Shown here one piece after another: positions 25,376 through 41,082 of a stretch of 64,000 nucleotides of DNA. Each line of letters opens with the position of its first letter. Position 1 is the stretch's first letter. The notes beneath the pieces are model-generated. The model was not told the DNA's origin and did no database searches. It saw only the letters and a program-made list of their open reading frames with translations. A program made the position numbers and the translations under genes. Where the stretch lies: contig CAVYWJ010000004.1 in the NCBI GenBank assembly GCA_963772315.1, positions 3,038,001-3,102,000 on the forward strand, read 5' to 3'. This stretch comes from Haliangium sp963772315. Lineage in GTDB: Bacteria; Myxococcota_A; Polyangia; Haliangiales; Haliangiaceae.

Positions 25376-26665
25376 TCACCGCGCGATCGCGGGAGGCGTG
25401 GCCAGCAGCTGCCCGGCCAGCAGGCGCCCGGCCTCGCGCAGGCCCGAGAGGTAGGCGCCGTGCACGGTGGACGCATGCTTGCGGCACGTGGCCTCGCCGG
25501 CGAAGAACAGCCGGTCGCCCACGGGCGTGGCCATGGCGTCGTAGTCCTCGCCGCTCGCGCCCACGGGGATGTACGAGGACGCGCCCCGGCTGAAGGGATC
25601 GCGCTGCCAGCGCGAGATCACCGCGCCTTCCACGGGCGTGACCGCCGCGCCGAACATGCGCGCCAGCGCGGCCAGCACCGGCGCCACCGCGCCGTCGTCG
25701 TCGAGCGCCTGGAGCGCGCGACCAGCCCGGCCGCTCGCGTACGCGACCAGCACGGGCGCGCCCTGGGGCCAGAGGCTGGTGAACCCGCTGATCTCGTCCC
25801 GGGTGCCCGACATCAGGTGGAGATGGGTGGCGTCGCGCGGCCAGAACGGCGCCTGGAAGCGCAGCGCGATCTTCTCGACCAGGCCCACGCCCAGGCGCTC
25901 GATCGCGGCGCGCTTGCGCTCGGGCAGGGCAGGGGTGAACCTCACGTCGCCGGCCTTGAGCACGCCCAGCGGCAGGGTGATCACCACCCGGGCCGCGCGA
26001 AACGCGCCACAGCTGGTATCGACCACCACCTCGCCGCCGCTCCAGTCGATATGCTCGACCTCGTGCTCGCAGCGGATATCCAGGCCGCGGGCCAGGTGGT
26101 GGATGATCCCCTCGTAGCCCTGGGGGAACACGTGGTCCGGGCCCGGCAGCTCCTGGTCGTCGCTCCAGTGCTGCAGCGACAGCGCCTCGCACGCGCCGCC
26201 CGACATCAGCTCCAGCCACTGCAACGACCAGGCGAGCACGCGCTGCGTCTCCGCGCGCTCCGGCGACAGCCGCGCCAGCGCCTCGGCCATCGAGATGTCC
26301 TGCTCGATGCGCGCGCCCAGCGCCGCCGCGTCCTCCAGCAGCTCGCGAAACCCGCGCGTCGTGGCCAGCCCCGCCTCCAGCGGCTGCAGGCCCTCGCCCG
26401 CGTCCCAGAGCCGCAGCGCCTCGTGCGGCGACAGCATCGTGCGCACCCCGGCGCGACGCGCCAGCGCCGTGATCGGATTCCCGCGGATGCCGTGAATCCA
26501 CGCGGCCCCGAGATCCACGGCCGTCCCCAGCGAGCGATCGGTCGAGATCCGCCCCCCGGGCCGGTCGCGACCCTCGAGCACCACCACCTGGGATCCGGCG
26601 TCGCGCAGGGCGCGCGCAGCAGCGAGTCCGGCCACACCAGCGCCGATGACAATGACCTCGATCAT
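25376..26665 (-). CDS. Flavin-containing amine oxidase
   Basis: A 429-residue FAD enzyme of the monoamine/polyamine oxidase family, with no signal peptide. The N-terminal dinucleotide motif is IVIGAGVAGLAAARALRDAG, followed by VLEGRDRPGGRI (second FAD contact) and AAWIHGIRGNP. The C-terminal FAD-binding motif is LFFAGEATCRKHASTVHGA with GLREAGRLLA. VVITLPLGVLKAG is the typical middle signature. It would oxidise a primary or secondary amine to an imine with release of H2O2; the substrate cannot be told. The gene stands alone, divergent from the sulfatase-like operon. Confidence 0.9.
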   Translation of the reverse strand: MIEVIVIGAGVAGLAAARALRDAGSQVVVLEGRDRPGGRISTDRSLGTAVDLGAAWIHGIRGNPITALARRAGVRTMLSPHEALRLWDAGEGLQPLEAGLATTRGFRELLEDAAALGARIEQDISMAEALARLSPERAETQRVLAWSLQWLELMSGGACEALSLQHWSDDQELPGPDHVFPQGYEGIIHHLARGLDIRCEHEVEHIDWSGGEVVVDTSCGAFRAARVVITLPLGVLKAGDVRFTPALPERKRAAIERLGVGLVEKIALRFQAPFWPRDATHLHLMSGTRDEISGFTSLWPQGAPVLVAYASGRAGRALQALDDDGAVAPVLAALARMFGAAVTPVEGAVISRWQRDPFSRGASSYIPVGASGEDYDAMATPVGDRLFFAGEATCRKHASTVHGAYLSGLREAGRLLAGQLLATPPAIAR

Positions 26666-26848
26666 AAGGTTCTCATATCAACCTTACCGCGCGACGGGCA
26701 TGACAACCATCATATTGCACGGCGGGCGCCGCCCCTGCCCGCGACTCGCGCGCAGTGCGCCGGGATCGCGCGCAGACAGGTCAGACCCTGCGGGATCTGC
26801 AGCGAAACGGATTCGCCGATCGATCAGGACCTACATCGATGCAAGTTT

Positions 26849-26877
26849 TTGACACCGCCTGGGGTGGCCCGTAGACT
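26849..26877 (+). promoter_or_regulatory. Strong sigma-70-type promoter for the phosphatase-superfamily operon
   Basis: TTGACA (26849-26854), a 17-base spacer and TAGACT (26872-26877) form the best housekeeping-type promoter in the window. Transcription would start near 26884, about 87 bases before the ATG at 26971, and would drive genes through 35334. Confidence 0.65.
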
Positions 26878-26970
26878 CAGGCGCGAATCCGAACCGATGC
26901 ACGGGGCTTGCCCACATTCGTTTTTGCTAGTGAATTCGCTCGTATGCGCTCTGCGCTGCGACAGGGATGA

Positions 26971-31531
<4,561 letters not shown>

Positions 31532-31548
31532 GTGTGCTCGTGAGTGTC

Positions 31549-33565
<2,017 letters not shown>

Positions 33566-33575
33566 GAGAATCCCC

Positions 33576-33884
33576 GTGGCAAAGTTCAAGATCAAACCAC
33601 CCAAGAGCCTGAAAGGCCGTCTCGATGACGTCGCCAAGAAGAACAAGTTCGCGTCGGCGACCGCCCTGACCGAGCACTTCATCACCCGCGGCCTCAAGGT
33701 CTACGGCGCGCCCGACGGCGAGCTGGAGGCCCAGATCGACCACGTGGTCGAGGACCAGGGCTACTCCTCGGCGGACGAGCTGGTCGAGCACCTCATCCTG
33801 CGCGGCCTGCGCGCGTACGAGGAGGCCGTGGACGATCCGGCCCAGCTCGAGGCGCGCCTGCGCGGCCTCGGCTACATCGACTGA
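33576..33884 (+). CDS. Small protein with an internal duplication
   Basis: A 102-residue basic-then-acidic protein starting (GTG) MAKFKIKPPKSLKGRL. Two related halves can be seen: FASATALTEHFITRGLKVYG (about 26-45) and YSSADELVEHLILRGLRAYE (about 66-85). No known domain is recognised; the repeat resembles short helical dimerisation elements of ribbon-helix-helix-like proteins, but this is tentative. AGGAG at 33564-33568, overlapping the previous stop, serves as its ribosome site. Its place within the phosphodiesterase operon suggests a linked role. Confidence 0.7.
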   Translation: MAKFKIKPPKSLKGRLDDVAKKNKFASATALTEHFITRGLKVYGAPDGELEAQIDHVVEDQGYSSADELVEHLILRGLRAYEEAVDDPAQLEARLRGLGYID

Positions 33885-33930
33885 TGCGCGCCCATCCACC
33901 ACTGACCGGCACGGCACCAGGAACCGCCCC

Positions 33931-34746
33931 ATGGACACGCTGATCCACGGCCTGCGCACCGGCATCGAGTACGTGCTCGTGCCCTTCGACGCGCTGCCCC
34001 GGCTCTGGGGGCTCACCCTGCTCTCCGTGGTGAGCGGCGTGCTCATGCTGCTGGTCGTGGGCAAGACCACGCCCCAGCGCCGCGTCGAGGTCGCGCGGGA
34101 CCGCATGGCCTCGGCGATCTACGAGATGCGCCTGTTCCTCGACTCTCCCGGCCGCATCCTGCGCTCCCAGGCGCGCATGCTGGGCTGGAGCTTCGCCTAT
34201 ATCGGCTACATGCTGCCGGCGCTGGTGATCATGTCGCTGCCGCTCGGGCTCCTGGCGCTGCACCTGGATGCGCGCCACGGCCAGGGCGCGCTGCCCACGG
34301 GCGTGCCGATCGTGATCTCCGTGACCCTGGCGCCGGGCAGCGAGCTGGCCGACGTGGCGCCGGGCGAGGTCCAGGGCGTGCGCATCACGGCGCCGCCGAT
34401 GCGTGTGAGCGATGAAGAGCGGGTGGTGCTGCGCGCCGTGATCGACAAGCCGGGCGTGTACAGGTTGCCGGTGCGCGCGGGCGGGGTGGTGGTGGAGAAG
34501 CGTCTGGTGGCGGATCCTGCCGCGCCCGAGATGAACGACGAGCGCTGCCGGGGGCTGTGTCTCCTGGCCTCGTTTGGCGACGAGCCGCCGCTGCCGGGGG
34601 AGAGCCCGATCGTGTCGATCGCGGTCGCGCACCCGGCGGCGGATTCGTCGTGGCTGCCGCTGTCCATGCCGTGGTGGGTCTACTGGCTCGCCGTCGCGAC
34701 CGTGGCCGCGCTGGCCCTGCGCCGGCCCCTCGGCGTGACGCTGTGA
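33931..34746 (+). CDS. Integral membrane protein of unknown function
   Basis: A 271-residue protein with hydrophobic segments at about 25-45 (LWGLTLLSVVSGVLMLLVVG), 85-115 (FAYIGYMLPALVIMSLPLGLLAL) and 245-262 (WVYWLAVATVAALALR). The loop between the first two has VARDRMASAIYEMRLFLDSPGR, amphipathic and charged. A beta-rich extracytoplasmic domain of about 120 residues follows the second segment. The topology recalls three-helix insertase-like membrane proteins, but I cannot support that by motif. It is the fifth gene of the operon, 46 bases after the duplicated small protein. Confidence 0.65.
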   Translation: MDTLIHGLRTGIEYVLVPFDALPRLWGLTLLSVVSGVLMLLVVGKTTPQRRVEVARDRMASAIYEMRLFLDSPGRILRSQARMLGWSFAYIGYMLPALVIMSLPLGLLALHLDARHGQGALPTGVPIVISVTLAPGSELADVAPGEVQGVRITAPPMRVSDEERVVLRAVIDKPGVYRLPVRAGGVVVEKRLVADPAAPEMNDERCRGLCLLASFGDEPPLPGESPIVSIAVAHPAADSSWLPLSMPWWVYWLAVATVAALALRRPLGVTL

Positions 34747-34752
34747 CCGACC

Positions 34753-35334
34753 ATGCCGGCTCCGCTGCTCGCGCGTGAGCACTGGCCCGCGCACCCGCGC
34801 TTCCCGCAGCAGACCCTGCTCCTCGACGCACACGAGGCCTTCCGCAAGCGCGCCGTGTGGATTCTCGACCGCGTGGTCGCCATCGCGCCCGCCAGCGCGG
34901 CTGGCACGGCTCCGCTCCACCGTCGCCAGCGCTGGCGCCTGCGCATGGCCGACGACTTCGCCTGGTGGATGAAGGGCATGCGCGGCCACGAGCGCTACGA
35001 GGAGCGCAGGCTGTATCCCTATCTGGCCCGGCGCTACGGGTATTCGTTTGCGGCGCTCGAAGCCGCCCACCGCGGGTTGCACGAGCGGGAGCGGGCGGTC
35101 ATCGAGGCGTTCGCCGCGCTCTTGCCGGGCGCGCCCGATGAAGGCCTGCGCCATGCCGAGCTTCTGACGGCGCTCCGCGCGTACGAGGACGCACTGCGCG
35201 TGCACCTCGCGGCCGAGGAAGACCTGATCATCCCCATGCTGCTCGCGCTCGACCCGTCCGAGTTCACCGCGTTTCGCTCCGGCGCCGCCGAGCCCGCTGC
35301 GCTCGCGCCAGCCGCGGACCCACCAGCTGAGTGA
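34753..35334 (+). CDS. Hemerythrin-like (HHE) protein
   Basis: A 193-residue helical protein with His/Glu pairs expected of a di-iron four-helix bundle: DAHEAF near 27, RGHERYEERRLYPYL near 77, AAHRGLHERERAVIEAF near 99, and VHLAAEEDLIIPML near 153. HHE proteins bind O2, NO or iron. The tail is Ala/Pro rich. It starts 6 bases after the membrane-protein stop and ends the operon that begins at 26971. The family call rests on the spacing of His and Glu residues and is moderately sure. Confidence 0.72.
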   Translation: MPAPLLAREHWPAHPRFPQQTLLLDAHEAFRKRAVWILDRVVAIAPASAAGTAPLHRRQRWRLRMADDFAWWMKGMRGHERYEERRLYPYLARRYGYSFAALEAAHRGLHERERAVIEAFAALLPGAPDEGLRHAELLTALRAYEDALRVHLAAEEDLIIPMLLALDPSEFTAFRSGAAEPAALAPAADPPAE

Positions 35335-35395
35335 TATGGCCAAGAGCGCGCGCGGCTGACGAGCTCGGGACGCGGCTGCGTCACGTGCGCGAGGT

Positions 35396-38300
35396 ATGAT
35401 GCCCGGCAGACCACCGCCGGTGCCAGCGATGCCAGCTCCCTTTTCGATCCTGCATCTCTCCGACTTGCACATCGGCCCGCATTGCCGCTTTGCCGGGCTC
35501 GACATGACGAAGCTGGCCGAGCGCTTCGCGTCCTCCATTGCCGACGCCCTCGCGCCCGGCGAACGCATTGGGCTGGTGATCGTCACCGGCGACATCGCCG
35601 AGGCCGGGCTGCCCAGGCACTATGCGGAGGCGCGTGCCTTCTTCGATGGACTCGTGGGCGTGCTGGGGCTGCCCCGGTCGCGTTTCCTGTTCGTGCCCGG
35701 CAATCACGACGTCTCCTGGCCTCACTGCAAGATCGCCGAGCAGCAACAGCCCATCGAGGGCTTCGACGACGCTGAGCTCGCGCGCCGCATCAACGACGTC
35801 AAGCTGCAGCCGTATCGGGCGTTCCTGGCCGGGTTCTACGATTGCGCACAGGGCGAGCTCGAGGGTGTCACCCCGCTCGGTCACGACGCCTTCGTGCACG
35901 GCTTCGATGATCTCGGCGTGTCCGTGGCCTTGCTCGATTCGTGCGAGCGTGAGAACCACCGCACGCATGGCGGCGCCTTTGGCGAGTATCAGGCCCAGGC
36001 GCTCATGAACGTATGGCGCCAGGATGGCGATCGCGTGCGTATCGTCGCCATTCACCACAACCCGTTGGCCGTGGTGCCGGCCAACGTGACCGGCTGGCTC
36101 GAGCACCTGCGCACGAAGGCCCGCGACGGCGCGCTCGATACCGACCTGCTGGCCCACTTCGAGGCCGACACGCTCGGCCTCGAAGGGCGCGACCTCCTAC
36201 GTCGCGTGACTGGCGATGCCCAGGTCTCGCTGCTCCTCCATGGCCATCACCACACCCTGGCACCGCGCGAAACCTGGACCTGGGAGCGCCGTGGGCCTGG
36301 CCAGACCCACGTGCTCGCGGCTGGAAGCTGGGGTGTGGACGATCACGGTCTGCCGCCGGACCAGCCGCTGGCCGTGCACCTCGTGCGCGTGGACCCGGCC
36401 GCCGGCTCGATGCGCTCGTTACGCCTGGTCTACGAGCCGCGCGCGCGGCAGCACGGCCACGTCGTGCCTGGCGACTTCGTCATCGATCCCGCCGAGCCGG
36501 ACGGCTGCCCACTGAGTCTCGCGTTGCCGGCAGTACTGCACGCGCGCATTGCAGCTACCGCGGGCGCCATGAACCAGCGCTCGACGCACTCCACGGCGCA
36601 AGTGCGAGACTGGAATAACGAACTCGCGGCGCGAGCCCGCAAGCTCGTACACGAGCTCCGCGTGCGTTCGCAGGATCGGTTTGCCCGGTGGGATCTCGGC
36701 AGCGTGGGCGTCATCGCTGCGCAGAATGGACGGAGCGCCATCGCTGCCGGCCTTGACGAGATGTACCTGCCCCTGCGTTTGCATCCCAAGATCCATCCTG
36801 ATGATGCAGAGGCCGGTGCACCCATTCCGCCCGAGGACCTGCTCGCGCGCGCGCGTCCCCTGGTCATTCGCGGCCCGGCGGGTACGGGCAAGACCACGTG
36901 GATGCGCTGGACCTTTCGCCATCTAGCCCAGAACGAGCAGGCATTGCCGTTCCTGATCGAGCTGCGTGATCTGGCCAGAAAGTGGCATGATGCCGAGGAC
37001 GGCGAGCGCACGCTCGATGCTTATCTACACGGACGCGTGGCCGAGAGAGTGGGGATCGGCTGGTCTGATGAGCTCGACGCAGTGTTGCCGTGGCTGCTGG
37101 AGAGCGACGCGGGACCTCGTCCGGTGCTCCTGGTCGACGGCTGGGATGAACTCGGCGACCTTGGCGACGAGCTGCGCGAGAAACTCGCCGGCTTCTTGCG
37201 CCGGCATCCGCGGGTGCTGGCCGTCGTCACCAGCCGGCCCTATGGAGAGAGCCAGCCCTCCCATAGCGGCGGCTACGAGGTTCTCGAAATCCAGCGGCTG
37301 TCGGACGCGGAGATCGAGACCATGGCGGTCCGATTCTTCGGCATGATGCACCCTGGCAATCCGCCAGCCGCCGAAGCTGGCGTCGTGCGCTTCCGGGACG
37401 ACCTCACGGCTTCTCAGGAGGGGCTCGCACTGGCGCGCACGATGCTCACGCTCACCATGATGCTGCTCATCAGCCGTGCGCGCCGGCTGCCCGACAAGCG
37501 GCACGAACTCTATCAGGCGTGCATCGACAACCTGCTGACGGCGCGGCCCGATGACAAGGAGCGCGACGGTGCGCGCCTCGATCCTGTCCAGTGGCGCCCC
37601 GACGACCGCGGCGAGCGCTGGCGCGCGGTGGACGCGCTGGCGGCCCAGGCCCAGCTGGCCTCTTACGCGGGCGCGCGGCGTAGCCAGATCGTGGTGCCAT
37701 GGAAGGACGCGCTCAAGCTCTTGCCTGCGGAGTGGGATGGAGCCGAGGACGATCGGCGCAAACGCGCTGGATTCTTGCACTGGCTGATAGATGCTGCCGG
37801 CCTCATGCTCGATCACGCAGATGGCACCGTGACTTTCAGCCACTTGAGCCTTCAGGAGTATCTGACCGCTCGGTATCTACACCGAACCTGCGAGGGCGAT
37901 GCTGCTCGCATCGAGCTGTGCCAGCGAAGCATGGGCAAGCTCGCCTGGTGGGAGACGCTGCGTCTGTGGGCCGCCATGGTCCACGAGGTTGATCCTCATC
38001 GACTCACCCCGGTGCTGGACGCGCTCATCGACAATGCCATTGCTGATCCGGACGTGGATGGCAGCGTAAACAACTTTGAGATGGTCGAAGACGCTCGCGC
38101 GGCTGGGTTCTGGCTAGCTGGCGCCATTCTGGCCGATGGCTTGGGTCCCGAGAATGCCTTTGAGCACTGGCGCTCGGCTCTGCAGCATCAGTTCAGGATG
38201 ATTGGCCGTGCGTACTGGGAGGAGAGTGCACGAGCATGGGCGCGCAGCCGCCAGTACCAGCGGCAGCGTAAGGTCAATGAATCCTGGGCTGAGGTTGGCC

Positions 38301-39298
38301 ACACCTTTACCTGGCTGCGCTGGTTGCGTGCTGAAGAGTGGTGCAAGCAAGCTGGTCTCACTGCTCCGTCGCCGCCGCCCAGTTCCTTGGCAGCGCATGT
38401 GCTCGCGCCCCCTGCACGCGGCGGACTCGTGACCAATGCGCTCGAGACAGCCTTCGCCCGCGTGCTGGCGGGAGCCCTGCCCTGGTGGCCTCCAGAGCCC
38501 GCTGAGCTGATCTTTCTACAACTGTGGCCAGTGATTCGGCCACGCGTCGGCGGGCGCCTGCAAACCTTTCTATCGCTGGGTACTCCGCATGAAGTCGCGG
38601 TGCCACACCTGTGCGTCCACTCCGCGCTAGATGCGGAATCAACTCTCGATATAGCGCGGACTTTGGCGCGGGGCTTGGCCTGGAACATGACCCAGGATTT
38701 AGCTCGCGAGCTGGCTCTAGACCTGGCTCGCGATTGGGTTGGGCTCTGGGTCAAGGATTGGAAGCTGAATTTTGCCAGGGATGAGGATTGGAGTTTGTAT
38801 TTTGCGAGTGATTGGGCTGGAGAGTTGACTCGGGAGGAGGCTGCCGATTGGGCGGGTGCGTGGGCTCGATACCTGGCGAGCTACTTGATTCATGACTTTG
38901 CCCGGGACTGGACACTCAATGTGGTAGGAGACTGGGCGCAAAGCATAATCTTACATTGGGGGCTCCCGGCCCTGACGCCATGGCTTCGAGACGCTGCCTG
39001 GGTGGATTTCGCCTCGATCGGTAGGCGTGCCGGTAGCCGTGTCTTCATGGCCAGAGCCGAGGACGATGGCCACTTGCTCACGCCGCTATTCCGGGCTGCC
39101 TGTCGTGCCTCGCTCGATGCGGCACCCGATGCCCCGCGCTCGCGGCAGCCCTGGCATCGTTGCCGGCGAATGTGGATCACCGAACACACCCTCGACGAGC
39201 TCTGCGCCAGCGCGGGTCTGCCTCCCTTGCCGTACCTCGAAGACTTGCCACCCGAGATCGATCTCGGCGACCTCGATTCCGACGTGCCCTCCTCCTGA
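35396..39298 (+). CDS. Metallophosphoesterase-NACHT STAND NTPase, putative antiphage protein
   Basis: A 1,300-residue fusion. N-terminal calcineurin-like phosphoesterase (about 15-340) with the full metal set: LHLSDLHIG, VTGDIAEAG, VPGNHDVSW, AIHHNPL, LHGHHH. Then a NACHT NTPase: Walker A IRGPAGTGKTTW (about 490), Walker B VLLVDGWDELGD (about 576), sensor VVTSRPYG and the typical FSHLSLQEYLTARYL (about 814). The C-terminal 450 residues have no recognised domain and include a Trp/Asp-rich stretch with repeated ARDW/ASDW-like motifs (about 1080-1190) whose DNA is visibly richer in A/T. Effector-NACHT-sensor order is that of bacterial STAND immune proteins; a phosphoesterase would be the effector. 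Function is inferred. Start candidates: 35396, 35399, 35429. Confidence 0.85.
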   Translation: MMPGRPPPVPAMPAPFSILHLSDLHIGPHCRFAGLDMTKLAERFASSIADALAPGERIGLVIVTGDIAEAGLPRHYAEARAFFDGLVGVLGLPRSRFLFVPGNHDVSWPHCKIAEQQQPIEGFDDAELARRINDVKLQPYRAFLAGFYDCAQGELEGVTPLGHDAFVHGFDDLGVSVALLDSCERENHRTHGGAFGEYQAQALMNVWRQDGDRVRIVAIHHNPLAVVPANVTGWLEHLRTKARDGALDTDLLAHFEADTLGLEGRDLLRRVTGDAQVSLLLHGHHHTLAPRETWTWERRGPGQTHVLAAGSWGVDDHGLPPDQPLAVHLVRVDPAAGSMRSLRLVYEPRARQHGHVVPGDFVIDPAEPDGCPLSLALPAVLHARIAATAGAMNQRSTHSTAQVRDWNNELAARARKLVHELRVRSQDRFARWDLGSVGVIAAQNGRSAIAAGLDEMYLPLRLHPKIHPDDAEAGAPIPPEDLLARARPLVIRGPAGTGKTTWMRWTFRHLAQNEQALPFLIELRDLARKWHDAEDGERTLDAYLHGRVAERVGIGWSDELDAVLPWLLESDAGPRPVLLVDGWDELGDLGDELREKLAGFLRRHPRVLAVVTSRPYGESQPSHSGGYEVLEIQRLSDAEIETMAVRFFGMMHPGNPPAAEAGVVRFRDDLTASQEGLALARTMLTLTMMLLISRARRLPDKRHELYQACIDNLLTARPDDKERDGARLDPVQWRPDDRGERWRAVDALAAQAQLASYAGARRSQIVVPWKDALKLLPAEWDGAEDDRRKRAGFLHWLIDAAGLMLDHADGTVTFSHLSLQEYLTARYLHRTCEGDAARIELCQRSMGKLAWWETLRLWAAMVHEVDPHRLTPVLDALIDNAIADPDVDGSVNNFEMVEDARAAGFWLAGAILADGLGPENAFEHWRSALQHQFRMIGRAYWEESARAWARSRQYQRQRKVNESWAEVGHTFTWLRWLRAEEWCKQAGLTAPSPPPSSLAAHVLAPPARGGLVTNALETAFARVLAGALPWWPPEPAELIFLQLWPVIRPRVGGRLQTFLSLGTPHEVAVPHLCVHSALDAESTLDIARTLARGLAWNMTQDLARELALDLARDWVGLWVKDWKLNFARDEDWSLYFASDWAGELTREEAADWAGAWARYLASYLIHDFARDWTLNVVGDWAQSIILHWGLPALTPWLRDAAWVDFASIGRRAGSRVFMARAEDDGHLLTPLFRAACRASLDAAPDAPRSRQPWHRCRRMWITEHTLDELCASAGLPPLPYLEDLPPEIDLGDLDSDVPSS

Positions 39299-39551
39299 CA
39301 GGCAAGCACGAGCAGCCTGGACGCTCACAGCGGTTGCCGTGCTGGTGGCGCTGGCATGCCGGAATGCATGTCCTGCAGCGAAGCGGCCTGGGGCGCTGCG
39401 GTGCCGCGAGGCCGGCGCGGGCCTCGCGCAGCAGCTCGTGGACGCGTACCTCACGCACGGCAAGGGCAACGTGGTGCGGCATCGCCAGCGCGCCCGCGGC
39501 AGGGCGACCTTGGGGCGGTACGACCCGCACCGGGCATGGTAGAGTATTGGA

Positions 39552-39827
39552 GTGCTCGGACAGGGTCCCATTCATGGTGACGAAGGCATCCGGCGGCTGC
39601 GACGGACCGAGTACGAGCAGCTCGCTGCGCTTGGCTGCTTCGAAGGGGAGCGCGTCGAGCTCATCGACGGCTTGCTGGTGTCCATGAGCCCGCAGAGCCC
39701 ACGCCACACGTCCGCCATCCGACGCTTGAACCACATCCTGGTGCGCGCGGTGGGCGAGCGCGCCGAGGTACAGGTACAGGGGCCACTGGTGGTCTCGGAG
39801 ATCTCCGAGCCCGAGCCGGACGTGGCT
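39552..39827 (+). pseudogene. Uma2-family nuclease, 5' part, cut by IS110
   Basis: From GTG 39552 the frame reads GDEGIRRLRRTEYEQLAALG, FEGERVELIDGLLVSMSPQS and SEISEPEPDVA, the N-terminal half of the Uma2 (DUF820) fold; the Asp of PDVA is a catalytic residue of the PD-(D/E)XK site. After codon 92 (GCT, 39825-39827) the IS110 element begins. Joining directly to 41371 gives PDVALVTPG and an intact 185-codon gene of normal family length. The interval 39299-39551 upstream shows no convincing gene. Confidence 0.85.
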
Positions 39828-39849
39828 ACAATGAAACTTACGCGTCGGC

Positions 39850-41082
39850 TCAGGCGGCCTGCTTGATTTCGACTTGGTATCCGAGGTTGTGGAGCTTGCG
39901 CACGAGCCGCGCGGCAGCCTTGTGTTTGTCCATGCGCTCGAAGTGGTCCGGGCCGAGATCCTTGTAGGGGACATCGTCGCGCAGGATGTAGTAAGCGGCG
40001 GTGAGGATGGAGGCGGCGACAGCGAGGATGGCCTTCTTGGGGCCCCGGCGGCTCTTGAGGCGCAGAAACTGAGCGCGGAGGTAGCTATCCTTGGCTCGTG
40101 CCGCGCCCCAGGCGCACTGGACGAGCACGGTCTTGAGCCAGGGCGCGCCCTTGCGAACGCGCGTGGAGCGGCGCTTGCCAGCGCTTTCGTCGTTGCGGGG
40201 AGCGAGTCCGGCCCACGAGATGAGATGGCCGACGGTCGGGAAGCGCGACATATCAATACCGATCTCGGCAACGATGCTCTGCGCCGCCAGGGTGCCGACC
40301 CCGGGAATCGTGGTCAGGAGCTCGGCCTTGTGACGAAAGGGCTCCAGGGCCACGCCAACCTCCGTGTCGATCTCGGCGATGGTCGCATCGAGCGCATCGA
40401 TCATCCCCAGGTGCGTCTTGAGCAGGAAGCGATGGGACTTGGTGACGTTGCCGCGGAGCGACTCGATGATGCGATTGCGCCCGGACTTGAGGCGTCGGCT
40501 CAGCGTCACGTCAGCGAGCTTCTCCGGATCGGTTTCACCCGCAATGAGCGCCGTCAGGATCGCCCGTCCGCTCACACCGATGATGTTGCTGAGCACCGAG
40601 GCAATCTTCAGGTTGGCGTCCTCGAGCGTCTTCTGGATTCGCTGCACGTGCTGGCCCTTCTCACGCACCAACTGCTTACGCGTCCGCAGCAGGGTTCGCA
40701 GTTCCTGCACCCGGGTCGGCGGAACGAAGCTCGCCCGGATCAGCCCGTGCGCATGCAGGTCGGCCAGCCAGGTGGCATCGTTGACGTCCGTCTTGCGGCC
40801 CGGGACATTGCGGACATTGGCCGCGTTGGCCAGCGTGAGCTCGAAGTCCTCGTCCAGTACATGCCAGACCGGCTTCCAGTACACGCCCGTCGCTTCCATC
40901 ACCACCGCGGTGATCTCTCGCTCCGCCAGCCAGTCCGAGAGCGCCAGCAGCCCACTGGTCATCGTCGAGAAGGTCTCGACCTCCTGGCGCACCGTTCCGT
41001 CCTCGGACACCACCCGGGCGCATGCCACCACCGTGTCCTTGTGAACATCGAGCCCGGCGCACCGCCGTCGCAACGTTTCCAT
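39850..41082 (-). CDS. IS110-family transposase (DEDD recombinase)
   Basis: A 410-residue recombinase. The N-terminal RuvC-like DEDD domain has CAGLDVHKDTVVA (first Asp), VVMEATGVYW (Glu) and GRKTDVNDATWLADL (two Asp). A coiled-coil region follows (RKQLVREKGQHVQRIQKTL), then the C-terminal Tnp domain: TTIPGVGTLAAQSIVAEIG, LISWAGLAPRNDESAGKRRS (candidate catalytic Ser) and VRKGAPWLKTVLVQCAW. The length and all motifs are complete, so the enzyme may be active. It works together with an RNA guide in studied relatives. Its reverse strand contains a long but meaningless open frame. Confidence 0.95.
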   Translation of the reverse strand: METLRRRCAGLDVHKDTVVACARVVSEDGTVRQEVETFSTMTSGLLALSDWLAEREITAVVMEATGVYWKPVWHVLDEDFELTLANAANVRNVPGRKTDVNDATWLADLHAHGLIRASFVPPTRVQELRTLLRTRKQLVREKGQHVQRIQKTLEDANLKIASVLSNIIGVSGRAILTALIAGETDPEKLADVTLSRRLKSGRNRIIESLRGNVTKSHRFLLKTHLGMIDALDATIAEIDTEVGVALEPFRHKAELLTTIPGVGTLAAQSIVAEIGIDMSRFPTVGHLISWAGLAPRNDESAGKRRSTRVRKGAPWLKTVLVQCAWGAARAKDSYLRAQFLRLKSRRGPKKAILAVAASILTAAYYILRDDVPYKDLGPDHFERMDKHKAAARLVRKLHNLGYQVEIKQAA

